The notes under the pieces: generated by a model
What the model was told of the DNA's origin: nothing
Database searches by the model: none
The model's input: only the letters and a program-made list of their open reading frames with translations
Origin: Isoperla grammatica
Lineage: Eukaryota > Arthropoda > Insecta > Plecoptera > Perlodidae
Assembly (NCBI GenBank): GCA_945910005.1
Contig: OX246747.1
Coordinates: 5,266,274 to 5,330,273 of the forward strand
DNA length: 64,000 nucleotides
Direction of reading: 5' to 3'
Position numbers and translations under genes: made by a program
In this document: positions 1-9,530 of the stretch, in pieces
How the letters are laid out: each line of letters opens with the position of its first letter
Numbering within the stretch: the stretch's first letter is position 1

Positions 1-1398
1 GTATTACATGATCTACACCGGATATGTAATTATTATAACAGTTTTTTTTAGTGGGATACAAAATGGCGATTTTGGTTCCCTTGCGACGACCTAACTTTGG
101 AGTTCGACGAGCCCCCGCTTGGCGAAGATCAAGTAGACCTTGATATAGAGCGCACAGTTTGAATCATAAAACCGCGTACAGTTTGAATCTTGTTGAATAA
201 CACCACGTACAATGTTCAAAAGGTTGCATTACCCCCACAATGTTTTAAAAGCTTGAACTGAAGGTACAAGTTCGATAAACATAACACAAATTTGAACATT
301 CAATTAACTCTAACTCTGTCATGGTTACATACAAAATTTGAGGGTTCAAAATGGTACAAGTACTAGCTCTGTAGGTCTCTACCCACTGTTCTCTACCAAG
401 GAGAACTGTTAAATACGGTACATTGGGCTTAATGTCTCGACCTTCGAAGTACTTAACCTGCTGCCTGTTGCACCCTGCTTGGGTTCCGTACACCTCTATC
501 GTTTGCCCGAAGTAGTCAGGTCAGCCACTGCAGTATTTATGACACTAGTTTTATAGAGGGTGGTTTTAAGGTTCGTATTGATGTTGTCAATAAGTGACAC
601 GGAGGTAGCCGTTACCCTTGTCAGCTCATTGATAGTTGGTTAAAGGTAATACATGTTTAGAAAAAGTTAAAATTTGCAAGTGGTTGCATTGTGTACTAGT
701 GTTATTATATTGAGATCTCTACAGATAATAATGTCAAACATTTTTCTTTCTATTTCATCTAGAAGCTGCGATATATGAGTAAAGAAAGTGTCTTATGTTT
801 CCACACGGGGATCTATATACGGCGATTAATATTATACTTGTCTTGTAGTAGTTTACTACTGCTCCTGCATATTCAAAGTGTTTCCATCTCTAGCGGCTTG
901 TTTATCCCATATTTAAATGTACAGATATCATTCTCATGTGTTGCGCATATCATGACCCTCCCCTGTTTCTGGAGCGGCAGAACTGTCTACTATGGTGTAA
1001 GTCGGAAGTATATATTATTCATCCATGTCATGTGACTTTAGGGAAGGTTCTGACATGCGTATAATGTGTGATGATTCTTCGCTTGCAAGCACTTGAATCT
1101 CAAGTGGTTTGTTTCTGACACTCGGGACATTTTGGTGTAGAATTTTACGTCCTTTTGGTGTTGGCATTGCTCTACGTAATCGACTGATATTGCGTTTTAC
1201 TTTTAAAATGTTATTATTTAGTGTGGAATTTAAGGAGATTGATTGGTTAGTTAGGCTCCTATCTGATTGGTTTAGTTTTAGGTTTGTATTAGGCTTAATT
1301 ATAGGTTGGGTATTGCCAGACAAGGACCCCCGAAACGAATACATTTATGACTTGTTTTCGTTACTCATATGGTTGAGTGCGGGCGTTTAAATAGTTCT
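1..1398. other. Intergenic sequence, no supported gene
   Basis: I see no convincing coding region here; the open frames are short and unlike known proteins. A short segment near 100-145 (a 'ttcgacgag' word, then 'agatcaagtagac') resembles one near 8065-8115, so part of it is probably an old dispersed repeat. Confidence 0.5.
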
Positions 1399-2442
1399 CG
1401 GCTAGCTCCTTGATTTCCTCGCACTTCCCGGCTGGCCCCTCGGTCTTCTCGCCTGTCCCAACGGACTTCCCGGCTGGCCCCTCGGTCTTCTCGCCTGTCC
1501 CGGTGGACTTCCCGGCTGGCCCCTCGGTCTTCTCGCCTGTCCCGGTGGACTTCCCGGCTGGCCCCTCGGTCTTCTCGCCTGTCCCGGTGGACTTCCCGGC
1601 CCGCCCCTCGGTCTTCTCGCCTGTCCCGGTGGACTTCCCGGCTGGCCCTTTGGTCTTCGCCTGTCCCGGTGGACCTCCCGGCTGGCCCCTCGGTCTTCTC
1701 GCCTGTCCCGGTGGACTTCCCGGCTAGCCCCTCGGTCTTCTCGCCTGTCCCGAAGGACTTCCCGGCTGGCCTCTCGACCTTCTCACCTGTCCCAGCGGAC
1801 TTCCCGGCTGGCCCCTCGGTCTTCTCGCCTGTCCCGAAGGACTTCCCGGCTGGCCCCTCGACCTTCTCACCTGTCCCAGCGGACTTCCCGGCTGGCCTCT
1901 CGGTCTTCTCGCCTGTCCCGGTGGACTTCCCGGCTGACTTTTCGGTCTTCTCGCCTGTCCCGGTGGACTTCCCGGCTGGCCCCTCGGTCTTCTCGCCTGT
2001 ACCGGTGCACTTCCCGGCTGGCCCTTCGGTCTTCTCGCCTGTCCCAGTGGACTTCCCGGCTGGCCCCTCGGTCTTCTCGCCTGTCCCGGTGGACTTCCCG
2101 GCTAGCCCCTCGGTCTTTTCGCCTGTCCTGGTGGACTTCCCGGCTAGCCCCTCGGTCTTCTCGCCTTTCCCGGTGGACTTCCCGGCTAGCCCCTCGGTCT
2201 TCTCGCCTGTCCCGGTGGACTTCCCGGCTAGCCCCTCGGTCTTCTCGCCTTTCCCGGTGGACTTCCCGGCTAGCCCCTTGGTCTTCTCGCCTTTCCCGGT
2301 GGACTTCCCGGCTAGCCCCTCGGTCTTCTCGCCTGTCCCGGTGGACTTCCCGGCTAGCCCCTCGGTCTTCTCGCCTGTCCCAGCGGACTTCCCGGCTAGC
2401 CCTTCGGTCTTCTCGCCTGTCCCGGAAGACTTCCCGGCTGGA
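1399..2442 (+). repeat. 42-bp coding-length minisatellite, about 25 copies
   Basis: Tandem units begin TTCCCGGCTGGCCCCTCGGT and end TCGCCTGTCCCGGTGGAC; each is 42 bp, so a frame reads as a 14-residue repeat (FPAGPSVFSPVPVD). The two 21-bp halves of the unit are themselves similar, so the array looks like an old 21-bp repeat that became a dimer. One unit near 1650 is 2 bp short and switches the open frame, giving two overlapping open stretches (1410-1727 and 1669-2496). There is no signal peptide or domain. The ORF runs into the adjacent SINE, so I treat the coding as incidental. The array ends directly at the SINE 5' end. Confidence 0.9.
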
Positions 2443-2805
2443 CCTGCCCAGGGACTGCTACCTTATCGTGGTTGGCAGGTTTGCGTGCTTTGTTGATCCC
2501 GAGAGCTATGCCGGCGGAAGCGTATGCTTCTGGTAGGGCCACCCAAGCCGGACTGGTCGAGGAGGAGAAGTCAGAAAAAGTGCAGTCCACACCCCAATCC
2601 CCTTTCCCTCCACTGTCCCATTGAATATTTCTCCTCCCACTTGGCCCTGCCCTCCCTTGCAGGACTTCCGTATTACGACCCACGCGATGTACAATGGATC
2701 TGATTTGGATGTGGCTTAATTCTTCATTATCATCTTTCTCATCTTCATTATCACCCGCTCATCGTCACGATTAGCCATCGTTGCATAAATATGAGACGTT
2801 AAGCC
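2443..2805 (+). mobile_element. SINE copy, H1 + TA, split by an LTR element
   Basis: Starts CCTGCCCAGGGACTG and runs through the pyrimidine tract and CATTGAATATTTCTCC to ATGAGACGTTAAGCC. The tail is interrupted by the LTR retrotransposon and resumes at 5668 with AGCCCCATTAATCAATCA, so the SINE is older than the LTR element. Confidence 0.9.
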
Positions 2806-3167
2806 TGTCACACTCCAATCCTGGCTATGTACGATGGGAGGTGGCAAGTGTAAATACACGAATGTAAATTACAGAAACTTTGTAGTGATAGAGTACTGGT
2901 TTTATTTAAAACTAAGCATTAATACACAACAAGAATGAAAAGGCACAAATCACGTAGATCTGATCCCCTTGGAATCCGTAGATCCACTCCCGTTTCCCTA
3001 GCAACCCATCTCCTCACAAAATAACACAAAACAAACATCTTTTCACATACACTGCCCTCTTGATCTCAACAGTATAACCCACACAAACCAAAGATCTTTT
3101 AAAAGCACACTGCCCTCTAGATGTGAACAGTAAAACAATGCATCAAGAGGGCCTGTGATACAGCACA
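2806..3167 (-). repeat. 3' LTR (362 bp)
   Basis: TG..CA-bounded direct repeat, indistinguishable by eye from 5306-5667. It lies downstream of the gag-protease ORF, so it is the 3' LTR. Confidence 0.92.
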
Positions 3168-3335
3168 TAGCCCCCCCAAAATGATAGATAAATGACCTTG
3201 TGTCTATTTATCATAATTTTCACACATGAGTGCTGTCACAATAAGTCAAAACATTAATCACTCAGACCCAACTGGTCACGTACTCTAGATAGATAAAGAA
3301 TCAATAATAAAACACACATGCATGTCAGCTAGTTT

Positions 3336-3500
3336 TCATACCGCCTGGTGGTATCTTTTCAAGTTGACAATGTTAAGAGTGCCAACACTCTTTTGAATTA
3401 CATCATCCATTAATTTATACGCGTTAGGGCCGACCACAGTGTCCACCCTGTATGGACCTTTGTAGATTAAGAAAAACTTTTTGATTTGGTTTACGTCCTC
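3336..3500 (-). pseudogene. Integrase C-terminal remnant of the deleted gypsy element
   Basis: On the minus strand a frame different from the gag-protease end reads FFLIYKGPYRV and then GPNAYKLMDD, ending KRYHQAV and a TGA stop at 3336-3338. It closely resembles the end of the gypsy integrase at 23.9-24.06 kb (KFFLLFKGPYKI.., NAYELED..), so the two elements belong to related lineages. This piece directly follows the protease region, which places the internal deletion junction near 3490-3530. Confidence 0.75.
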
Positions 3501-5158
3501 CATAGGCAACGGACAGTCCGTTTGTCACAGTTTGTCCAGTTGTCTATCTTAATGGAAACACACGTTGAACGTACAGTGTCCGTGTCATCAACATCACTAA
3601 CCAACGGTACAACCACATCCCCCAGATGTAACGTATGAGTCTTAAAATTAATAACCGCACGCTGTTGGTCAAACCAGTCCGCACCAAGTATTACCTCACA
3701 TGATAAGTTAGGAACAATGAACATCACTACGTCACTAACGAATGTACCTAGTTTAAGTGAAACAAACGTTTGATACTTTAGCTTTTGACTATTCACTGCA
3801 CCAAACGCCCCGTCAACAGTCATGCCCTGCACAGGTAGCAGAGGTATATTCGGGATGACAGCTGTCAGTTCATTATAAAAACATTCAGACATACAAGTCA
3901 AATCACTACCGGTGTCGAGCAACACATGTACATTGTCCCGTCCACCTACCGTCGCTCGCACGCGCGGCGCTCTAGCAATTTTAATATCACTACCCCCGGT
4001 GGGGCCGTCGTCGTCATTCACTAAGTCACTCACCGGACACATCTTCACTACACCAATAGATCGGATGTTCGCCGTGACGAGATCTAGCGCTACCTTCGAT
4101 GACGACACTACAGCTGGCAACAATGAAGGCGCTTGTGCAGCTATTGTTCGTTTCCCTGATTGTCGTCTGGACCCATCTTCCACGAACGCCTCGAGCGACG
4201 ACGCGCCACCCGCGCCATCTTGCACCATCCCGATCTGGTTGATGCGCGGGCGTTGATTCTCGCGAGCTAGCGGCCGATCACGCCACTGGTCGTTGTTGCC
4301 ATGTCCAGATGGCTCCCTCCATTGATGGTTGGGCCAAACCATCGGTCCTCCCGGTGTCGTGCAGCGATTGTCATCATCTCTGCCATGTTGAGTACGAGAC
4401 ACCCCTTGGTAAGCGTCTCCTCCACGTTGTTGCCGTCTTGCAGCAGCGTCGTCCATATCCCGCAGAATAGTGAGCATGTCCGCGGACGTTGACACCCTTG
4501 CAGCCACCAAAACGTTTTCCACGTTTGCCGGAAACAAATTAGACATCCGCCTGATGAACGATCGTGGTGGAATGGGCGGTGATAGATGCTTGATCTTTCG
4601 CATCCATGATACAAAGAACTCCACCATTGATTTGTGGGTCGCACGGTTATAAACTTTGGTGTGGAGCTCATCAATCAGCTTCTCCTGCTTGTTCTCTGAC
4701 CAGAAAACGTCGATGAATGCGGACTTGAAGTCGTCCCAACTCGACCACGTGTCTTGAAACGCGTGCCCCCAGTCAGCAGGCATACCATCCATTTGCGCGA
4801 TAGTTAATTGTAACCACTCACACGGTGGTACCCGTGATTGTGTAAAGTACACCTCCAAGGCGTTGAGGAACTCCATGGGGTGCACCGTGTCGTCGTCTCG
4901 GAAGCGGACCGCGATGGGCGGTCGGCTGAACGCTTGAGACAGCGGGCGCTGCTCCAGCCCACTGGCACACGGAGGCGTCTCGGCGCCCGACGACGTCGCG
5001 CGAGGCATCGACACCTCGAGAGCGGTGAGGCGGCCCGAGATAGTGTCGAGCAAGGCTCCGAAACCCGCCAGAACAGTTTCCAATCTGTCAATAGGCGGTA
5101 CATGATCTGCATCTGGCATGTCCTCGACCACAGATTGGGCCCGTGTATTAGGCATCAC
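3491..5158 (-). CDS. Gag-protease polyprotein of the LTR element
   Basis: A 555-codon ORF. The central part (about residues 75-240, from RFRDDDTVHPMEFLNALEVY to DMDDAAARRQQR) is a Retrotrans_gag-like capsid domain, which packages element RNA in cytoplasmic particles. The C-terminal third has a retropepsin signature, LLDTGSDLTCMSE, followed by VILGADWF (LGxDW type), the aspartic protease that matures Gag. I see no CCHC zinc knuckle between them. The last residues (about 15) look like a frame run-on across the internal deletion. The start chosen is the first methionine (MMPNTRAQ), about 150 bp inside the 5' LTR. The frame is intact, consistent with a young insertion; enzymes for movement would have to come from another element. 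Confidence 0.88.
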   Translation of the reverse strand: MMPNTRAQSVVEDMPDADHVPPIDRLETVLAGFGALLDTISGRLTALEVSMPRATSSGAETPPCASGLEQRPLSQAFSRPPIAVRFRDDDTVHPMEFLNALEVYFTQSRVPPCEWLQLTIAQMDGMPADWGHAFQDTWSSWDDFKSAFIDVFWSENKQEKLIDELHTKVYNRATHKSMVEFFVSWMRKIKHLSPPIPPRSFIRRMSNLFPANVENVLVAARVSTSADMLTILRDMDDAAARRQQRGGDAYQGVSRTQHGRDDDNRCTTPGGPMVWPNHQWREPSGHGNNDQWRDRPLARENQRPRINQIGMVQDGAGGASSLEAFVEDGSRRQSGKRTIAAQAPSLLPAVVSSSKVALDLVTANIRSIGVVKMCPVSDLVNDDDGPTGGSDIKIARAPRVRATVGGRDNVHVLLDTGSDLTCMSECFYNELTAVIPNIPLLPVQGMTVDGAFGAVNSQKLKYQTFVSLKLGTFVSDVVMFIVPNLSCEVILGADWFDQQRAVINFKTHTLHLGDVVVPLVSDVDDTDTVRSTCVSIKIDNWTNCDKRTVRCLWRT

Positions 5159-5305
5159 TAAATTGTTCTTTCACTATATCTTCGTGAACGAACGCAAAAA
5201 CTGGCACTTATACCGAATAATTAAAATATACAACACTATATAGTCACTCACGCCTCGCAGTACACGTATGTCCGCGGTGAAGGTAATGAAACGTCGGGCT
5301 CCAGT

Positions 5306-5667
5306 TGTCACACTCCAATCCTGGCTATGTACGATGGGAGGTGGCAAGTGTAAATACACGAATGTAAATTACAGAAACTTTGTAGTGATAGAGTACTGGT
5401 TTTATTTAAAACTAAGCATTAATACACAACAAGAATGAAAAGGCACAAATCACGTAGATCTGATCCCCTTGGAATCCGTAGATCCACTCCCGTTTCCCTA
5501 GCAACCCATCTCCTCACAAAATAACACAAAACAAACATCTTTTCACATACACTGCCCTCTTGATCTCAACAGTATAACCCACACAAACCAAAGATCTTTT
5601 AAAAGCACACTGCCCTCTAGATGTGAACAGTAAAACAATGCATCAAGAGGGCCTGTGATACAGCACA
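5306..5667 (-). repeat. 5' LTR (362 bp)
   Basis: Upstream copy of the LTR relative to the minus-strand ORF. It abuts the primer-binding-like site and, on the outer side, the AGCC target duplication. Confidence 0.92.
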
Positions 5668-5690
5668 AGCCCCATTAATCAATCATTTGG
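5668..5690 (+). mobile_element. Remainder of the interrupted SINE tail
   Basis: AGCCCCATTAATCAATCA continues the SINE tail broken at 2805. Its first 4 bases are the LTR element's target duplication. Confidence 0.85.
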
Positions 5691-5781
5691 CAATTTGGAG
5701 AGAGCATCATCATCAATTGAAATATCACCGTAATACCTGTGGTTTGCCTTGAGCCACCACAGAGCATTACGTAAACGTGTG

Positions 5782-6092
5782 CCTGCCCAGGGACTGCTAC
5801 CTTATCGTGGTGGGCAGGTTTGCGTGCTTTGTTGATCCCGAGAGCTATGCCGGCGGAAGCGTATGCTTCTGGTAGGGCCACCCAAGCCGGACTGGTCGAG
5901 GAGGAGAAGTCAGACGAAGTGCAGTCCACACCCCCATCCCCTTTCCTCCCCCTTCCTTCATCCACCCTGCCCTCCTATTGGCCCCTTTCCTCCAAACAGC
6001 CCCTTATTTCATCTTCATATATCACCCACTCATTGTCTCGATTAGCCTCGTTGCAAAAATATGAGACGTTAAGCCCAAATAATCAAATCAGA
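5782..6092 (+). mobile_element. SINE copy, H1 + TB
   Basis: Complete H1 from CCTGCCCAGGGACTG, a pyrimidine tract, then the short tail B (TTTCATCTTCATATATCACC, hairpin, TTAAGCCCAAATAATCAAAT). No clear target duplication. A 5'-to-3' open frame across it is incidental. Confidence 0.88.
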
Positions 6093-6095
6093 GAT

Positions 6096-6204
6096 TCTAC
6101 CTGGCGCGACAACTCCATTCGCCTCTGATTTGGGGCTTGCCTCGCAGCCTGCCTCCCCCCGAGTTTCTTTTTGCCGTACTAACTTTATTCGCCTCTGATT
6201 TGTG
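6096..6204 (-). repeat. Outlying units of the 69-bp coding repeat
   Basis: About one and a half diverged copies of the 69-bp unit (GCTTGCCTCGCAG.., CCCGAGTTTCTTTTTGCCG..). A SINE separates them from the main array, so they were originally its 3' end. Confidence 0.75.
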
Positions 6205-6582
6205 CCTGCCCAGGGACTGCCACCTTATCGTGGTGGGTAGGTTTGCGTGCTTTGTTGATCCCGAGAGCTATGCCGGCGGAAGCGTATGCTTCTGGTAGGG
6301 CCACCCTAGCCGGACTGGTCGAGGAGGAGAAGTCAGACGAAGTGCAGTCCACACCCCAATCCCCTTTCCCCCCACTGTCCCATTGAATATTTCTCCTCCC
6401 ACTTGGCCCTGCCCTCCCTTGCTGGACTCCCGTATGACGACTCACGCGACGTACAATGGACCTGATTTGGATGTGGCTTTATTCTTCATTATCATCTTTC
6501 TCATCTTCATTATCACCCGCTCATCGTCTCGATTAGCCATCGTTGCATAAATATGAGACGTAAAGCCCTATTAATCAATCAA
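6205..6582 (+). mobile_element. SINE copy, H1 + TA, with target duplication
   Basis: Full-length copy flanked by TCTGATTTGT on both sides (6194-6203 and 6583-6592). The target is the 69-bp repeat array, which it splits. Confidence 0.9.
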
Positions 6583-7235
6583 TCTGATTTGTAGCTTTCC
6601 TCGCAGCTGCCTCTACCCGAGTTTCTTTTTGCCGTATTAACTTTATTCACCCCTGATTTTTCGGCTTTCCTCGCAGCTGCCTCTACCCAAGTTTCTTTTG
6701 CCGTATTAACTTTATTCGCCCCTGATTTGTGGCTTTCCTCGCAGCTGCCTCTACCCGAGTTTCTTTTTGCCGTATTAACTTTATTCGCCCCTGATCTGTG
6801 GCTTTCCTCGCAGCTGCCTCTACCCGAGTTTCTTTTTGCCGTATTAACTTTATTCGCCCCTGATTTGCGGCTTTCCTCGCAGCTGCCTTTACCCGAGTTT
6901 CTTTTTGCCGTATTAACTTTATTCGCCCCTGATCTGTGGCTTTCCTCGCAGCTGCCTCTACCCGAGTTTCTTTTTTCCGTATTAACTTTATTCGCCCCCT
7001 GGTTTGCGGCTTTCCTCGCAGCTGCCTCTACCTTAGTTTCTTTTATTCGCGATAGCTGCATTCGTATCTTATTTGCGGATCTTTTGACAGCTGCCTTATC
7101 CGGACTTTTGCTGCAAACTGTCTTAGAAGAAACTTTGTTTTCTCTACTTATACGTATACGTTTAGCAGCATTAGCACGTTTACTTTTACCAGACTGTTTC
7201 TTACGTTTTCTCGGATTTACATTTGATTTGTCCAT
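6579..7235 (-). CDS. Basic protein with 23-residue tandem repeats, cut short by a SINE
   Basis: From the methionine at 7235 (MDKSNVNPRKRKKQ) the frame encodes a very basic N-terminus (PRKRKKQSGKSKR, nuclear-localisation-like). About six tandem 23-residue units of 69 bp follow, of the form ANKVNTAKRNSGRGSCEES in the main frame and ETKVEAAARKA in the shifted register. A 1-bp length difference between units moves the register part-way. The 23-residue periodicity with Arg/Lys and Ala-rich helices resembles STPR-like DNA-binding repeats, some of them linked to transposons; this is inference. The frame now ends inside the SINE at 6579, and the original end would be in the outlying units at 6096-6204. 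No intact function is claimed. Confidence 0.45.
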   Translation of the reverse strand: MDKSNVNPRKRKKQSGKSKRANAAKRIRISRENKVSSKTVCSKSPDKAAVKRSANKIRMQLSRIKETKVEAAARKAANQGANKVNTEKRNSGRGSCEESHRSGANKVNTAKRNSGKGSCEESRKSGANKVNTAKRNSGRGSCEESHRSGANKVNTAKRNSGRGSCEESHKSGANKVNTAKETWVEAAARKAEKSGVNKVNTAKRNSGRGSCEESYKSD

Positions 7236-7248
7236 GATAATCAAATAA

Positions 7249-7478
7249 ATAACGCAGGACGTAACTGGAGGAATAAGTCACGCAGGACGTAACTGGAGGA
7301 ATCGGTCACGCAGGACGTAACTGGAGGAATGGGTCACGCAGGACGTGATTAGAGGAATGGGTCACGCAGGACGTAATTAGAGGAATGGGTCACGCAGGAC
7401 GTAACTGGAGGAATGGGTCACGCAGGACGGGATTAGAGGAATGGGTCACGCAGGACGTAACCGGAGGAAAAGGTCACG
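7249..7478. repeat. 28-bp tandem repeat, about 8 copies
   Basis: Units of the form ACGCAGGACGTAACTGGAGG plus AATGGGTC. The array starts about 14 bp upstream of the start codon of the 23-residue-repeat ORF, where a promoter or 5' UTR would lie. Variants (GTGATTAGAGG, GGGATTAGAGG) show independent mutation of units. Confidence 0.9.
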
Positions 7479-7532
7479 CTAACGGACTATGGAAATAACA
7501 AATCCGCAAATTATAAATCCAACATGTTGTTT

Positions 7533-7652
7533 GCCCCTTTCCTCCAAAGAGCCCTCAATTTCATCTTCATTATCACCCACTCATCGTCTTGATTAGCCAA
7601 GTTGCAAAAATATAAGACGTTAAGCCCAAATATCAATCAATCATTAAGAAAT
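7533..7652 (+). mobile_element. SINE fragment, 3' tail B only
   Basis: CCCCTTTCCTCCAAAGAGCC through TTAAGCCCAAATATCAATCA; 5'-truncated. Confidence 0.85.
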
Positions 7653-8109
7653 ACACAAGAACAGACCTGCACGTAACCACAAAACGGCGTCAATATTATG
7701 GAAGCACAGAGGAAGTGAAGTGTGTGCAGTGTGTGTATATAGGCCTACACATTTAACCAATGGACACGGAAATTATGAACGTAATTAATGTACAAAAAAA
7801 ACGTCACAATAGCTTACCACGAATAAAAGAGATCCCAATGCTTTAAAGAAACGACCAAATAAAATAAATGGATGGATTTCTAATTAAACGACCAAATACT
7901 GACAAATTATGCAGTCACAAGAGCTAGTAATGTTCGGAGAACCTTCCGTGAACGATCCGAGAGACCTAGAAAGACCACCGCCTAGCGTGCTAATCATCGC
8001 CTGTTATAGATGTCACAATCGACGGCCAAGGACCGCTTGATCTCCGCCTAGCGGAGGCTCGCCGCACTCGCAAGATAAGAGTTCGACAAGACTCCGCCAG
8101 GCAGAGATC
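7653..8109. other. Intergenic, no gene seen
   Basis: Contains a short palindrome CTCCGCCTAGCGGAG near 8041-8055 and a segment resembling 100-145. No coding signal. Confidence 0.4.
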
Positions 8110-9300
8110 AAGTTGATGGAACACTGTAAAAACTACTAAATATTATTTAACAAAATGGCGGTCCAAGTTACAATAATTTTTAATTCTTTTGTCAACTTAC
8201 TGTCACTCCTAATGTAGGGAACATTATTGTAAAACAATAATTATTTGAACATTATGTAAATTTATTTAAACCTTCAAGTTGATTTTTCAATGGATTTCCG
8301 CAAAATTTCATTCGACCGTGGTCTACTCAATAGGCTCTTATTCATAAATTATAAAACTTATCTGTGTATAGAAAGTTTCATAATGTAGATACAGGCTAGA
8401 TCTAAAACGTTATATTGTTTAAACATACAATAACCGCATTGAAATCATAATACAAGCTTTTTAATTTGTCGACCAAGTTCGTTGTTAACATTTGCATTTT
8501 TGCCGTGAAAGTCATAAAACATAACACGTCATTGTAGCCATTCTATGATAGCTATCAACATTCCAAATACATAGTTAGAAAGGTCTGATTGTGCATGCTA
8601 TTCGTGCCGCATACTATGTGCATCTAACTTCAATGGTCCGCAAATGCGAATCATATCGGTGGAACACTGTAAAAATGAAGAAATTAATAGCCATATTTCA
8701 TCTTCATATATCACCCACTCATTGTCTCGATTAGCCTCGTTGCAAAAATATGTAAATAAACAATATTTTTTTATAACATGGCGGTTGAAGCTACAATTTT
8801 GAAACTATTGCCAAGTGTTGGTACTATTGATGTGGACATACATATAAAAAATCATTTATATCCGTGTGTAAGTTTTAATTAGATTAAATTAATAAAAAAA
8901 ATGTTTTTCATTAACACATTTTTTGTAGGTTGGCATCTTACGTAATTGTAGCCTTTTTAAGACATCTATCGAGATTCCAAATAATATCGAGAAAGGTATG
9001 ATTGCGTACGCTTTTTTTGTGTTTACTATGTGCATCTAACTGTAAAGATCCGCAAATGCGAATGATATCGGTGGAACACTGTAAAATGAAAAAATTATTA
9101 CCGTAAAGAAACAATATTTTTTTATTACATGGCGGATGAACTTACAATTTTGAAAGTATTGTCAAGTGTTGGTATCGTTGATAATAATCTACAAGTGAAA
9201 CATCATTAAAATCCGTCCGTAAGTTTTCATTTAATTTAATAAAAAAACACATTTTACTTTTCAGTAATTATTTTTTTGTAGATTGGCATCTTGACGAATT
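8110..9300. repeat. Long tandem repeat, period about 409 bp, three partial copies
   Basis: The motif GGAACACTGTAAAA recurs near 8117, 8662 and 9071, each followed by an ATGGCGG..TTACAAT segment. The last two copies are about 409 bp apart and align for most of their length (CCGCAAATGCGAAT.ATATCGG precedes both). The first is more diverged and longer. This is satellite-like, not coding. Confidence 0.75.
8692..8752 (+). mobile_element. SINE tail B fragment inside the 409-bp repeat
   Basis: TTTCATCTTCATATATCACC through GTTGCAAAAATATG, present only in the middle repeat unit; the third unit shows the uninterrupted version. It lacks the terminal GAGACG..CCAAATA part. Confidence 0.75.
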
Positions 9301-9412
9301 TTGCTGGTTATGTTAACAGCATCGAGTTTAGTGGTCACGAACGTTGCCCGAAAATTTCAGCCAAATACGTCAAGCCGTTTGACCTGTGCGCGACGAACAA
9401 AATTTAGCGCAC

Positions 9413-9494
9413 ATAGATACATACATACATACAGACAGACATACATACATACATACATACATACATACATACATACATACATACATACATACAT

Positions 9495-9525
<31 letters not shown>

Positions 9526-9528
9526 GAC
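9413..9528. repeat. (ATAC)n microsatellite with (AC)n end
   Basis: Pure ATAC repeats with a short CAGACAGAC interruption, ending in (AC)n. It is bordered by a segment (ATTTCAGCCAAATACGTCAA) that looks like the edge of a dispersed repeat. Confidence 0.95.
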
Positions 9529-9530
9529 AA

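Larger units (their letters stand above)
2806..5667 (-). mobile_element. LTR retrotransposon, internally deleted, Ty3/gypsy-type
   Basis: Two 362-bp direct repeats (2806-3167 and 5306-5667) begin TGTCACACTCC and end TACAGCACA, and look identical base for base. The element is flanked by the 4-bp target duplication AGCC (2802-2805 and 5668-5671). Coding is on the minus strand, so the 5' LTR is 5306-5667. A primer-binding-like TGGAGCCCGACG lies 2 nt inside the 5' LTR, and a polypurine stretch TTTTGGGGGGGCTA (plus-strand complement 3168-3181) precedes the 3' LTR. The internal region holds gag-protease, then jumps to the integrase C-terminal end; RT, RNase H and most of integrase are missing. It is therefore a non-autonomous derivative. 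Identical LTRs and intact target duplications indicate a very recent insertion. Confidence 0.93.

Noticed and set aside
1410..2496. Proline-rich protein of FPAGPSVFSPVPVD repeats
   Set aside because: The frame switches at a 2-bp deletion, runs into a SINE, and has no start context or flanking exons; treated as a minisatellite.
3168..3490. Separate small gene between the gag-protease ORF and the 3' LTR
   Set aside because: The only coding similarity is the integrase C-terminal end, explained by internal deletion of the same element.
5675..6445. Recurrent frame of the type ARVALPEAYASAGIALGINK on many copies
   Set aside because: It is the complement of SINE head 1 in every case; it exists because the head lacks stops on that strand, and it breaks with each indel.
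7249..7478. Regular 28-bp spacing suggesting a CRISPR array
   Set aside because: Units are contiguous with no unique spacers, and the genome is eukaryotic; a simple minisatellite.
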